Below are positions 17,455 to 27,391 of a stretch of DNA of 39,588 nucleotides, one piece after another; position 1 is the stretch's first letter, and the number at the start of each line of letters is the position of its first letter. Position numbers and translations under genes: made by a program. The DNA is from Syntrophomonadaceae bacterium (lineage in GTDB: Bacteria > Bacillota > Syntrophomonadia > Syntrophomonadales > Syntrophomonadaceae): NCBI GenBank assembly GCA_012718855.1, contig JAAYBS010000059.1, positions 1 through 39,588 of the forward strand, read 5' to 3'. The notes beneath the pieces were generated by a model. That model made no database searches. It saw nothing but the letters and a program-made list of their open reading frames with translations, and was not told the origin of the DNA.

Positions 17455-17481
17455 ATCCGGATAATCCGCGTCATCCGCGTG
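17455..17481. repeat. Three 9-nt tandem units
   Basis: The units are ATCCGGATA, ATCCGCGTC and ATCCGCGTG, in direct succession with no gap. They are much more GC-rich than the sequence around them. The pattern resembles short ATCCGCGTN repeats scattered in intergenic DNA of various bacteria. Confidence 0.7.
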
Positions 17482-17521
17482 AATTAAAATCTCTGTTTTC
17501 TATCTAATCATACATTTGATA

Positions 17522-17550
17522 ATTAAAAACCGGACTTATTTAAGTCCGGT
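17522..17550 (-). terminator. Terminator of the lapA-like gene
   Basis: ACCGGACTTA and TAAGTCCGGT form a perfect 10-bp palindromic stem (17529-17550). On the minus strand it is followed by TTTTTAATT. It begins 35 bases after the gene's stop. Confidence 0.9.
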
Positions 17551-17585
17551 ATATTATTGTTTTTATATTACAGCCGTAATAATCC

Positions 17586-17951
17586 TTACTGTTGTATATT
17601 ATCCGTTTTATTTTCCGGTTTATTGTCCTGTTCTTTAGACTCCTTGGAATGAGACGCCTTTTCTGTGCTTTTAGAAACAGTATCCGCTTTTAATCGGTTC
17701 AATTCTTTTTGTAATTTTTTATTCAATTGATGTAATTCTTTTTCCTGTTTAGCCAATTTATAATACCTGAAACTATCCAGCAAAAATGTAATCAGTGCTC
17801 CTGCACAGGCTGCAATAAGTACTACTATTGCCAGGGAAACTTCCGGAGAGGCCCAGTTTAAATAGCGGATACTAACTACAGCATTGTTCTGAAATACAAA
17901 AACTGCAATACCAATAGTAAAAATTAGTGCTCCAATTAAATATAACGGCAT
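17586..17951 (-). CDS. LapA-domain (DUF1049) membrane protein
   Basis: The 121-residue protein has two membrane helices (residues ~3-20 and ~38-60) separated by a short loop with FQNNAVVSIRYLNW, the DUF1049/LapA signature. A Lys/Glu/Leu-rich coiled-coil segment follows (residues ~65-95), then a polar, low-complexity tail. In Gram-negatives LapA helps lipopolysaccharide assembly; the role in Firmicutes is not established. The ATG is preceded by AGGGGG. The gene stands between secF and lysA, with a hairpin upstream (18034-18070) and a strong terminator downstream, so it is probably a single-gene unit. Confidence 0.85.
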   Translation of the reverse strand: MPLYLIGALIFTIGIAVFVFQNNAVVSIRYLNWASPEVSLAIVVLIAACAGALITFLLDSFRYYKLAKQEKELHQLNKKLQKELNRLKADTVSKSTEKASHSKESKEQDNKPENKTDNIQQ

Positions 17952-18033
17952 CGGTTAGCCCCCTTTCCAGCTGACATCCGGTTCGATTTAAATTTTATAG
18001 CATAAATACCGTATTTGTCCATAATCATCGTAT

Positions 18034-18070
18034 AAGTTAAGGGGTCCATAATAATGAACCCCCTTAAACT
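18034..18070 (-). terminator. Probable terminator after secF
   Basis: On the minus strand AAGTTTAAGGGGGTTCA pairs with TGGACCCCTTAACTT around TTATTA, with small bulges. The following sequence is only weakly T-rich on this strand. It lies 18 bases after the secF stop at the end of the long ruv-que-sec operon. Confidence 0.5.
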
Positions 18071-18088
18071 TTTATTCAATAAACTAAT

Positions 18089-18931
18089 TTATGCCTTGTT
18101 GCCTCTGATTTGATACAGCACCGGACTGGTAATAAAAATTGACGAGTAAGCTCCGATGGTAAAACCAATTAACATAGCCAGGACGAACAACTTAATTGAT
18201 TCTCCGCCGAATATTATTAATGCTACCAGGGCAAATACACTGGTGAGAACTGTATTAACTGAGCGGTTCATCATCTGCATTATACTTCGGTTAAGCAAAG
18301 TGGCAAAATCTTCTTTGGACTTGATACGAAGATTTTCACGAACCCGGTCAAAGATAATAATAGTATCATTAATCGTATAACCTATAACCGTTAATATGGC
18401 AGCAATAAAAGCACTGTTGATTTCCCATTGAAACAGAGAAAAGAGACCCAAAACAATCAATACATTATGAATAATTCCTACAATTGCCGCTATACCAAAA
18501 GTCCATTCAAATCTAAATGTAATATACAACAGCATCATTACCGTAGCTATTAATAAAGCCAATATAGCGTTGCGGGTAAGTTCCTTACCTATAACTGCCC
18601 CTACATTTTCCGAACTCAAAAATTCGACCTGTTTGAATTCAGTTTTAAAATTGGCCATTACTTCGTCGGTTTTTTCCTGACTTAATGCTGAAGTGCGAAT
18701 ATAAAACTCATCACCGCTTTTTTGTACATCCGCCTTACCAATTTTCATATCAGCCAAAACTTCACTTACCTGAGCAGAAGTTGTTCCTGCAGGCAATTTA
18801 ATATGCAACATTGATCCACCGGAAAAATCTATGCCCAGATTAAGTCCTTGCATCATTAAAGAGATTATACCGGGTATAATAATCAGGGCGGAAATAATAT
18901 AAAACCATTTTCTTTGTTGAATTATCTGCAT
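18089..18931 (-). CDS. secF: Protein translocase subunit SecF
   Basis: SecF with SecD is an RND-family membrane complex that uses the proton gradient to help pull proteins through SecYEG. The 280-residue protein has a first membrane helix, the conserved GLNLGIDFSGGSMLHI motif, a short external domain (residues ~40-115), then five membrane helices including IAAILTVIGYTINDTIIIFD with DRVREN following and NRSVNTVLTSVFALVAL. The ATG follows the secD stop by 12 bases. It is the last gene of the operon and is followed by a hairpin. Confidence 0.97.
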   Translation of the reverse strand: MQIIQQRKWFYIISALIIIPGIISLMMQGLNLGIDFSGGSMLHIKLPAGTTSAQVSEVLADMKIGKADVQKSGDEFYIRTSALSQEKTDEVMANFKTEFKQVEFLSSENVGAVIGKELTRNAILALLIATVMMLLYITFRFEWTFGIAAIVGIIHNVLIVLGLFSLFQWEINSAFIAAILTVIGYTINDTIIIFDRVRENLRIKSKEDFATLLNRSIMQMMNRSVNTVLTSVFALVALIIFGGESIKLFVLAMLIGFTIGAYSSIFITSPVLYQIRGNKA

Positions 18932-18943
18932 TGCCTACCCTCC

Positions 18944-20149
18944 TTATATCCCGTATAACTTCTGATTCTTGGTTATATTTGCAGAAAGCACTAACATATA
19001 ACGCGTGAAGGTCAGTACTACCAGCATGCTCATAATAATACCTATGGATAAGGTAACTGCAAAACCTTTGATTGGACCGGTGCCAAAATACATCAATACC
19101 CCGGCAGTAATCAAGGTAGTTATATTGGAATCCAGAATGGCAGTAAATGCACGGGAAAAACCGGATTCTATACTGGCAACCAGGGTTTTTCCCAGTCGCA
19201 GTTCTTCTTTTATGCGTTCATAAATTATTATGTTGGCATCAACCGCCATACCTATCGATAAAACAAATCCAGCGATACCGGGCAGGGTCCATACTGAACC
19301 CAGCAATACCATTGCGGTGACAACCAATAATCCATAAAGGGCCAGGGAGAAGGCAGCTATGGTACCCGGCAGGCGATAATAACCAATCATAAAAATTAAT
19401 ATGGCGATTAAACCAATTAGACCGGCTTTTAAACTCTTCTCCAGAGAATCAGCACCCAGGGTCGGTCCAATAGACCTTTTCTCCATAATCTCCAACGTAA
19501 CCGGCAAAGCACCGGACCTAAGCAGAACTGCTAAATCTTCCGCTTCTTTGGCAGTAAATTGCCCTTCTATAACTGCATTACCATCAGTTATTGCTGTTCT
19601 GACTGTAGGAGCGCTAATCGCTTCTCCGTCCAGAACTATTACGATAGGTTTGCCTATATTGGCAGTAGTGGCAGCTGCAAATAATTGACTTCCATCTTTA
19701 TCAAACTCCAACAATATTTCAGCTGTCTGTCCATTCTGCGTCATGCGGGCTTCAGCATTCTTAAGGTTTTTACCGGTTAACAACAAATTCCCGCTTTCAT
19801 CATAAAACTCCAATTGTGCAGTGTTTTTTAACATCTTAACTGCTGCTTCCGGATCATTTTCTCCGGCAATTTCTATAACCACCCGATCATCACCCTGCGG
19901 GTAAACGGAAGTCTCCTTTACACCCAGAGTGTCCACGCGATTACGAAGTATTCCTACCGCTTTCTGAATGGTATCAGCAGTCAGCTTTTCTCCCTCATTT
20001 TCCTCTGCCTGCAGTACAACCCTCAGTCCGCCCCTTAAATCAAGTCCCAGGTTGATGTTATTCAACAGTGGCTGACTGGTGAAATATAGCAGCAAGCCTA
20101 GAGTTACTACGGCAAGAGCCACGATGAATATACTAGTGTTCTTGCTCAC
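18944..20149 (-). CDS. secD: Protein translocase subunit SecD
   Basis: SecD pairs with SecF. The 401-residue protein has an N-terminal helix, NLGLDLRGGLRVVLQAE with the conserved DLRGG motif, the periplasmic-type P1 domain (residues ~60-225), and a six-helix RND membrane domain with GFVLSIGMAVDANIIIYERI and SGFSRAFTAILDSNITTLI. It is much shorter than the ~600-residue enterobacterial form, as is usual in Firmicutes. The GTG start has AGGAGG nine bases upstream. It follows the HD-domain gene by 39 bases. Confidence 0.97.
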   Translation of the reverse strand: MSKNTSIFIVALAVVTLGLLLYFTSQPLLNNINLGLDLRGGLRVVLQAEENEGEKLTADTIQKAVGILRNRVDTLGVKETSVYPQGDDRVVIEIAGENDPEAAVKMLKNTAQLEFYDESGNLLLTGKNLKNAEARMTQNGQTAEILLEFDKDGSQLFAAATTANIGKPIVIVLDGEAISAPTVRTAITDGNAVIEGQFTAKEAEDLAVLLRSGALPVTLEIMEKRSIGPTLGADSLEKSLKAGLIGLIAILIFMIGYYRLPGTIAAFSLALYGLLVVTAMVLLGSVWTLPGIAGFVLSIGMAVDANIIIYERIKEELRLGKTLVASIESGFSRAFTAILDSNITTLITAGVLMYFGTGPIKGFAVTLSIGIIMSMLVVLTFTRYMLVLSANITKNQKLYGI

Positions 20150-20188
20150 TAGCCTTTTCCTCCTTCCAACAACTAAAAAATTTATATA

Positions 20189-20848
20189 TTAAAGCAATTT
20201 CGCCCCATTTATAACTAATCCAAACTCACAATTAAAGTAATTAGCTGCTTTTTGACACATAAGCATACGGCTTAAAAATATCTCAAAATACTCCATTACC
20301 GGGCATATATTGGTGTCTATCGTCAAATCCATGGTAATGATTTTATTTTCACCATCAATTATCAGATTTGACTTCTGTGCAGCATAATTTACGCGATCAT
20401 GAATATCAAAAGTAGCTACATCCTGATTTCTAACCCGATTACGATGTACATGTGACTTATCTGCCAGGATAAGTGCAGCAGCAACTTCATTAACCGGTTG
20501 GCCGCTGCCTTCATCATGGTTACCTATGGCAGCAGTAATAATAGAAATTTCTTTAGGGTCCATACCTGAACGTCGTAAAATTTCCAGAGCCATTATTGAA
20601 CCGCTTTGGCTATGTCCATTGCGATTAATAACATTGCCTATATCATGCATATAAGCCGCAATGCCGGCTAATTCAGCTGTTCGTTCATCATATCCCAGTT
20701 TAAGCATGATATCCCGACTGACTCTGGAAACCACAGACAAATGCATTTTACCATGATCGGTGAAACCCATCTCGCCTAAATGCTTATTACCGGTTTCTAT
20801 AAACCCATTGACCAGAGGGTTGGACTTGATATCCTGTAAAGTTACCAT
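20189..20848 (-). CDS. HD-domain phosphohydrolase between yajC and secD
   Basis: The 219-residue protein has an N-terminal HD domain: DHGKMHLSVVSRVSRDIM (residues 31-48), the HD dyad in MHDIGNVINRNGHSQSGS (67-84) and a later NHDEGSG. These give the His, His-Asp, Asp ligand pattern for a metal centre. A C-terminal part of ~70 residues has no family I know. The substrate is unknown; nucleotides or a second messenger would be typical for HD enzymes. It starts one base after the yajC stop and precedes secD, so it is co-expressed with the secretion genes. Whether it affects secretion is unknown. Confidence 0.85.
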   Translation of the reverse strand: MVTLQDIKSNPLVNGFIETGNKHLGEMGFTDHGKMHLSVVSRVSRDIMLKLGYDERTAELAGIAAYMHDIGNVINRNGHSQSGSIMALEILRRSGMDPKEISIITAAIGNHDEGSGQPVNEVAAALILADKSHVHRNRVRNQDVATFDIHDRVNYAAQKSNLIIDGENKIITMDLTIDTNICPVMEYFEIFLSRMLMCQKAANYFNCEFGLVINGAKLL

Positions 20849-20849
20849 T

Positions 20850-21140
20850 TTATTGAGGGTCTCCTACGCGATAAGCTATAGCTTTCTTAATAAACTCTAT
20901 TTCAGTACTGTCACCGGTTTTTAGAACAAAAGTATCTTCTTTTACCCTGGTTATTTCACCTCTTACTCCCCCGATAGTAACAACCTTTTCACCTTTTTTA
21001 AGACTGTCAATCAAGTCACCGTGTTTTTTCTCCTGACGTTTACGCGGCATGATAATAAAAAAGTAAAAAATGCCGATAAACACTCCAAACCAGATTATCA
21101 GTTGTATCCACTGATTGTTCATTCCCACTTCTGCAATCAC
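20850..21140 (-). CDS. yajC: Preprotein translocase accessory subunit YajC
   Basis: The 96-residue protein has one membrane helix (residues ~10-30, LIIWFGVFIGIFYFFIIMP) followed by RKRQEKKHGDLIDSLKKGE and the small beta domain with VVTIGGVRGEI. YajC associates with SecDF and YidC. The GTG at 21140 is preceded by GAGAGG; an in-frame GTG at 21128 or ATG at 21122 would give the more usual N-terminus, MNNQWIQ. It lies between tgt and the HD/secDF genes, which is the common bacterial queA-tgt-yajC-secD-secF order. Confidence 0.93.
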   Translation of the reverse strand: MIAEVGMNNQWIQLIIWFGVFIGIFYFFIIMPRKRQEKKHGDLIDSLKKGEKVVTIGGVRGEITRVKEDTFVLKTGDSTEIEFIKKAIAYRVGDPQ

Positions 21141-21195
21141 TCCTTAACCTCTCAAACTTTATTACACTTCGCTAGCATTTACCAGAATCCTCTTG

Positions 21196-23374
<2,179 letters not shown>

Positions 23375-23378
23375 TAAT

Positions 23379-23600
23379 TTATCTCCGCCCCATAAAATTA
23401 AGTATAAAAGTTAAGATTAAACTTATTATCAGCATGGTTGCCAGGGGAAAATAAAAGCTAAAATTGCCTTTATGGATTACAATATCCCCCGGGAGCTTAA
23501 ACCCGGTAAAACCAAATCGGGATAACAATAACAGCAACGCCCCGATAAATATTAAGGTCAGACCCATAGAAATTATTATTCGTGCCCAATACTCAATCAA
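23379..23600 (-). CDS. DUF2905 small membrane protein
   Basis: The 73-residue protein has two membrane helices (residues ~8-26 and ~51-68) joined by a loop with GFTGFKLPGDIVIHKGNFSF, the DUF2905 hallmark (LPGDI followed by a short basic-polar segment). Its function is unknown. The TTG start lies one base after the queH stop, and the gene ends four bases before queA, so it is embedded in the queuosine genes. DUF2905 genes are often found near ruv and que genes in Firmicutes, so the position is not unusual. Confidence 0.85.
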   Translation of the reverse strand: MIEYWARIIISMGLTLIFIGALLLLLSRFGFTGFKLPGDIVIHKGNFSFYFPLATMLIISLILTFILNFMGRR

Positions 23601-23601
23601 T

Positions 23602-24180
23602 TTATTTGCCTGTTTCCTTTACTTTATCAACATCACGATCAGCATATCTTTCCAGTTCACTGTACAAACAACCACAATATTGCTGACGGTATAAGCCCAT
23701 ATCCTTGGATAATTGTACAGTCTGTTTAAAACCTTCACGAAAGTCCCGATATAAAAAAGGCACTCCGTATTTTTCACCCATGGCCTGTCCGGTTTCTTTA
23801 ATTAAATTATGGTTTTGATAAGTGCTGACCAGCAATGTAGAGGTAAAATAATCAAATTTTCCCCGGGCAGCTATATGGGCAGCTTTTTCCAGCCGCATCT
23901 GATAACAAAATCTGCAGCGCTGGGTTTCCCGATAAGAAATCTGCTGAAAATATTTTACTGCATCATAATCAGGGTCCAAAATTAATTTAAGTTGGACAGC
24001 TTCCGCATATTTTTCCAATGATTCACGACGTTTCAGGTATTCGGTATAGGGGTGAATATTAGGATTGTAATAATAACCTATAACCTCAAAACCGTCATCA
24101 CGCAAACTGGGCAACGGGTAAGTTGCACAGGGACCACAGCATATATGCAGCAATACTTTAGGTTGGCTTTCGACAGACAT
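23602..24180 (-). CDS. queH: Epoxyqueuosine reductase QueH
   Basis: QueH reduces epoxyqueuosine in tRNA to queuosine and replaces the cobalamin enzyme QueG in many anaerobes. The 192-residue protein has the full cysteine set: LLHICCGPCATYP near the start, CRFCYQMRL in the middle, and YCGCLYS near the end, which bind a [4Fe-4S] cluster and an extra metal site. The ATG at 24180 has GGAGG six bases upstream and gives the normal N-terminus; an in-frame ATG at 24246 would add 22 residues and run into ruvB. It lies 34 bases downstream of ruvB. Confidence 0.94.
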   Translation of the reverse strand: MSVESQPKVLLHICCGPCATYPLPSLRDDGFEVIGYYYNPNIHPYTEYLKRRESLEKYAEAVQLKLILDPDYDAVKYFQQISYRETQRCRFCYQMRLEKAAHIAARGKFDYFTSTLLVSTYQNHNLIKETGQAMGEKYGVPFLYRDFREGFKQTVQLSKDMGLYRQQYCGCLYSELERYADRDVDKVKETGK

Positions 24181-24214
24181 TTTTTCCTCCATATTTAAAA
24201 CCGGGTTAACATAA

Positions 24215-25243
24215 TTAGAACTCAAATAATCCCGGACTGGTATCATTTTGATAAGCTATTCCCAGGTGGCGGTAGGCCCGCTCCAGAGCAATTCTACCGC
24301 GCGGTGTCTTCTGAATCAAGCCCAGTTTTAACAGATAAGGTTCATATACATCTGTTATGGTATCCTGCTCTTCGGAAACGGAGGCGGCCAATGTTTCCAG
24401 TCCTACCGGACCACCGCCAAACTTGACAATGATTGATTCCAGTATCATTCTATCCATCATATCCAGACCGCATTCGTCTATTTCCATCATTTGCAGAGCC
24501 TTATTGGCCGTATCCTTGCTTATTATGGAATGCGATTTTACCAGTGCATAATCACGAACCCTCCTGAGCAAACGATTGGCCACCCGAGGGGTACCCCGGG
24601 AACGGCGTGCTATTTCCATAGCTCCTTCCGGTTCAATCCCAATTCCCAGAATACCTGCGGCTCGTTTAATAATTAGTGCTAATTCTTCATCCTGATAAAA
24701 GTCCAGACGACAGGTGATTCCGAAACGATCACGTAATGGTGAACTGAGAAGTCCCGGACGCGTTGTGGCTCCAATCAGTGTAAAGGGTGGCAGATCAAGT
24801 CATATGGTCCTGGCTGCCGGTCCCTTTCCAATTACGATATCAATTACATTATCCTCCATAGCCGGATACATTATTTCTTCCACGGTACGATTAAGTCGAT
24901 GGATTTCATCAATAAACAGAACTTCACCCGCATCCAGGTTTGTTAATATGGCGGCCAAATCACCAGGTCGTTCAATGGCCGGTCCGGAAGTTTTACGAAT
25001 AGGTTTGCCAATTTCATGGGCGATAATTGACGCCAGCGTAGTTTTCCCCAAACCAGGTGGTCCACTGAGCAGTACATGATCCAAACTATCCTGTCTTTCC
25101 CGCGCTGCAGCTACAAACACGCTGATATTTTCTTTAACCTTTTCCTGGCCTATGTAATCCTGTAACGTTAATGGCCTGATTGATATTTCCGGGGAGTCTT
25201 CCTCTGATAACCAATGTGGTGAAATTAACCTGTCATCCTGCAT
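24215..25243 (-). pseudogene. ruvB: Holliday junction helicase RuvB, interrupted by an in-frame TGA
   Basis: RuvB is the hexameric AAA+ motor that drives branch migration with RuvA. The reading frame from ATG 25243 (behind GGGGGGG) has [18 protein letters not shown], Walker [12 protein letters not shown], and [20 protein letters not shown]. It then meets a stop (TGA, minus strand 24802-24800) after GPAARTI. The same frame continues with [27 protein letters not shown] with the arginine finger, and the winged-helix C-terminus to 24215. Homologues have Arg at the stop position, so a single CGA to TGA change explains it. Total length, 342 codons plus stop, is normal for RuvB. As read, the product is a 147-residue fragment lacking sensor 1 and the arginine finger. 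Confidence 0.9.
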
Positions 25244-25257
25244 TGTCTAACCCCCCC

Positions 25258-25857
25258 TTATTTTAGTTGACTGCTATTCTTCATTTTTAATACCAACTTA
25301 ACATTTTCTTCCACCCGGTTACTATATTTCCCACTTTCCACCAGTTCGCGCAATAGTGGGAAAACTTCACTGCGACTATATCCCAATGCTTCGAGGGCAT
25401 CAATTACATCATCCATAGCACTGTTTTCTGCCGATACCTGACCGGTAGTATCCAGGTCCTGTACCTTATCCTTTAACTCAAATAAAAGTCTTTGCGCTGT
25501 CTTCTTACCAATCCCCGGCAATTTAACCAGAGTCTTTTCATCCTGACTGGCCACTGCCAGATAAAAATCCGCTGGCTCTATATGGGCTAACAGATTAGCT
25601 GCCCCCCGGGCACCTATCCCTGATACTGTCAGTAATAGCTTAAATAGCCTCAACTCGTCTACGGTAAGAAAGCCATATAACTTGAATTCATTTTCCAGCA
25701 CTTGCATATGAGTATGCAAAGTTATGCGTTCACCTAATCGAGGTAATCGTGAAAAAGCTCGGGCATGAATGACAATCTCCCATCCAATACCGTTTATTTC
25801 CAGGATAGCCTTTTCAGGCTCCGCATCTGCCAATATACCTGTCATATAAGATATCAT
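25258..25857 (-). CDS. ruvA: Holliday junction DNA helicase subunit RuvA
   Basis: RuvA binds the four-way junction and recruits RuvB. The 199-residue protein starts MISYMTGILADAEPEKAILE (domain I OB fold) and has two helix-hairpin-helix motifs (LFKLLLTVSGIGARGAANLL and KTLVKLPGIGKKTAQRLLFE), then a flexible linker and the C-terminal domain III (DDVIDALEALGYSRSEV) that touches RuvB. I chose the ATG at 25857, which overlaps the ruvC stop (TAATG) and has GGGGGAG upstream; the longer frame to 25908 only reads ruvC out of frame. It precedes ruvB by 14 bases. Confidence 0.96.
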   Translation of the reverse strand: MISYMTGILADAEPEKAILEINGIGWEIVIHARAFSRLPRLGERITLHTHMQVLENEFKLYGFLTVDELRLFKLLLTVSGIGARGAANLLAHIEPADFYLAVASQDEKTLVKLPGIGKKTAQRLLFELKDKVQDLDTTGQVSAENSAMDDVIDALEALGYSRSEVFPLLRELVESGKYSNRVEENVKLVLKMKNSSQLK

Positions 25858-26354
25858 TATTTGCTCCCCCCTAAAAGATTTTGCAGACGCCAGGAATGGG
25901 CATGGCAAATGGCAATCGCCAAAGCATCCGCAGCATCGTCAGGTTTAGGCATTTCCTTCATAACCAGAATTTTTTGTACCAGTAGCTGAACCTGCCGTTT
26001 ATCAGCAGTACCGTAACCAACCACCGCTTTTTTTACCTGCAGCGGAGTATATTCACATACCTGCAAACCGTTGCTGGCTCCTGTAAACACAGCTACCCCC
26101 CTGCTTTGTGCTACGCTGATAACTGTCTTGGCATTTTTATGATAAAAGATTTGTTCTATGGCCATCACTTCCGGTGAGTATTGAATAATTAATTGTTCAA
26201 TTTTATTATTTATCATACACAACCGCTGCTCCATAGGAGCATCGGATGGAGTAGTAATGACACCATAATCTATCAACATACATTTGTTACCTGAAGACTC
26301 TATTACACCATATCCGGTGGTTGCAGTTCCAGGATCAATTCCCAAAATGATCAT
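25857..26354 (-). CDS. ruvC: Crossover junction endodeoxyribonuclease RuvC
   Basis: RuvC cuts Holliday junctions. The 165-residue protein has the four acidic catalytic positions in their usual places: ILGIDPGTATTGYGVIE (D7), VMAIEQIFYHKNAKTV (E68), and DDAADALAIAICHAHS near residue 140. The ATG has GGGG about 11 bases upstream. It is the first gene of the ruvC-ruvA-ruvB-queH-queA-tgt-yajC-secDF run. A palindromic repeat lies in the gap before it. RuvC and RuvA are intact although RuvB is interrupted. Confidence 0.96.
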   Translation of the reverse strand: MIILGIDPGTATTGYGVIESSGNKCMLIDYGVITTPSDAPMEQRLCMINNKIEQLIIQYSPEVMAIEQIFYHKNAKTVISVAQSRGVAVFTGASNGLQVCEYTPLQVKKAVVGYGTADKRQVQLLVQKILVMKEMPKPDDAADALAIAICHAHSWRLQNLLGGSK

Positions 26355-26467
26355 ATAAGATTAACCCCATATTCTTCGAAATGTTAACCTTATATTACTG
26401 TAAAATCAGGTAGATGGCTATTGGGTGAATCAAAGGAAGGGTAGATTTTGTAGACGCGGCATTTTTT

Positions 26468-26536
26468 TGTCATCCTGAGCATAGCGAAGGATATCGACCA
26501 GGCATAGCAGACTCTTCGCTTCCGCTCAGAGTGACA
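26468..26536. repeat. Imperfect palindromic repeat of dispersed type
   Basis: The left arm TGTCATCCTGAGCATAGCGA and the right arm, whose reverse complement begins TGTCACTCTGAGCGGAAGCG, match over about 24 bases with few differences. Their ends are TGTCA and TGACA. About 20 bases separate the arms. The arms resemble a TGTCATCCTGAGCGAAG... motif seen in intergenic DNA of many bacteria. It lies between the bofC-like gene and ruvC. Confidence 0.75.
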
Positions 26537-26569
26537 TGTTCAGGAGCTTTAAGCCCTTCTCCTTACAAA

Positions 26570-27142
26570 TTACAGATATTCATCGAAATTTTCCAGAGCA
26601 TCATTTAATTGTTCCATATTTTCAAACTCATACTCACCATGCAAAATCTTATTCTTTATTTCTTCGGGCAATTGGTCGGTATATAAATTAGTAACCCTTT
26701 GCAAGACATCATTTTCTGCATCAGGTCCCTGGAAGATTGCTATCCGACCTTTGTAGTCCTTTAACCGGCAGCGGTCCTCCTCCTGTGGACACCACCCTTC
26801 AACTGCCTGGTTAATAGTCAGGGTATTATCTTTAAACCTAACCTGATAACCATTTTTAAGTGGATATAAGGTTTTTACCTGAGCAATAGTTTTGCCGATA
26901 ACTTTTTCTTTTTCTTTAAACTCAGAAATTACCACATGGCTACAACGGCTAAATTGCTGTTCAAATATTATTTGGGTATCCTGTTTAACAATCTTCTCCG
27001 GTTCTTTAACCTGCATTACCGGTTTTTCTTCTACTGCACCTGCCTGTAATTCCCGGTAGATAGTAGCAATATAATATCCGGTAACGGCGCTGATTAATAA
27101 AACTGCGATTAAAACAACCAGATTTATTTTTTTGGTTATCAA
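26570..27142 (-). CDS. BofC C-terminal-domain-like exported protein
   Basis: The 190-residue protein has one N-terminal membrane helix (residues ~7-27) or uncleaved signal and an external part. The C-terminal 60 residues, with YKGRIAIFQGPDAENDVLQR and then LPEEIKNKILHGEYEFENME, resemble the BofC C-terminal domain. BofC in Bacillus is a forespore protein that restrains the SpoIVB protease, and bofC lies directly beside ruvA there, so position supports the call. Residues ~118-125 contain a Cys pair (CPQEEDRC). The TTG start has GAGGTGAG five bases upstream. The match is by eye and partial; only the C-terminal half is clearly similar. Confidence 0.6.
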   Translation of the reverse strand: MITKKINLVVLIAVLLISAVTGYYIATIYRELQAGAVEEKPVMQVKEPEKIVKQDTQIIFEQQFSRCSHVVISEFKEKEKVIGKTIAQVKTLYPLKNGYQVRFKDNTLTINQAVEGWCPQEEDRCRLKDYKGRIAIFQGPDAENDVLQRVTNLYTDQLPEEIKNKILHGEYEFENMEQLNDALENFDEYL

Positions 27143-27264
27143 AACGACTCACCTCTTAGCACTATTTTTTACCAGATGATGGTTGTTTATACTTATTTTT
27201 TAGCCAAGCTTATATGTTTGACTATTGTTGATTATTAATTTTAGGTTAATTTTTTATTTTTTAC

Positions 27265-27295
27265 TTGCATACGCAGCACAAATAAGGTTTATAAT
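27265..27295 (+). promoter_or_regulatory. Candidate promoter for the 27392 gene
   Basis: A perfect TATAAT at 27290-27295 is preceded by TTGCAT at 27265-27270, a 19-base spacer. It is about 97 bases before the TTG start, so a leader of ~90 bases is predicted. It faces away from the bofC-like gene. Confidence 0.45.
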
Positions 27296-27391
27296 GAAAG
27301 TAGGAAAGTCAAACTAATGTCAAAGTAATTTGAATTTTCAAAATATTTATTGTTGTAAAGGATAGAAATTCGTCATAAGGGGGCGATTGTA

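Larger units (their letters stand above)
17144..17585. other. 442-base non-coding gap between lysA and the lapA-like gene
   Basis: The gap holds the lysA ribosome binding site, a 16-base palindrome at 17200-17215, a 9-nt tandem repeat at 17455-17481, and the terminator of the lapA-like gene at 17522-17550. A 63-codon plus-strand frame at 17249-17440 has no ribosome binding site and no recognisable product. Confidence 0.6.

Noticed and set aside
24800-24802. UGA recoding (selenocysteine or reassigned codon) in ruvB
   Set aside because: The homologous residue is Arg, no selenocysteine role exists in RuvB, and UGA ends other genes in the window.
25858-25908. Longer RuvA start at 25908
   Set aside because: The 17 extra codons only read the ruvC 3' end out of frame; the ATG at 25857 gives the standard MISY start.
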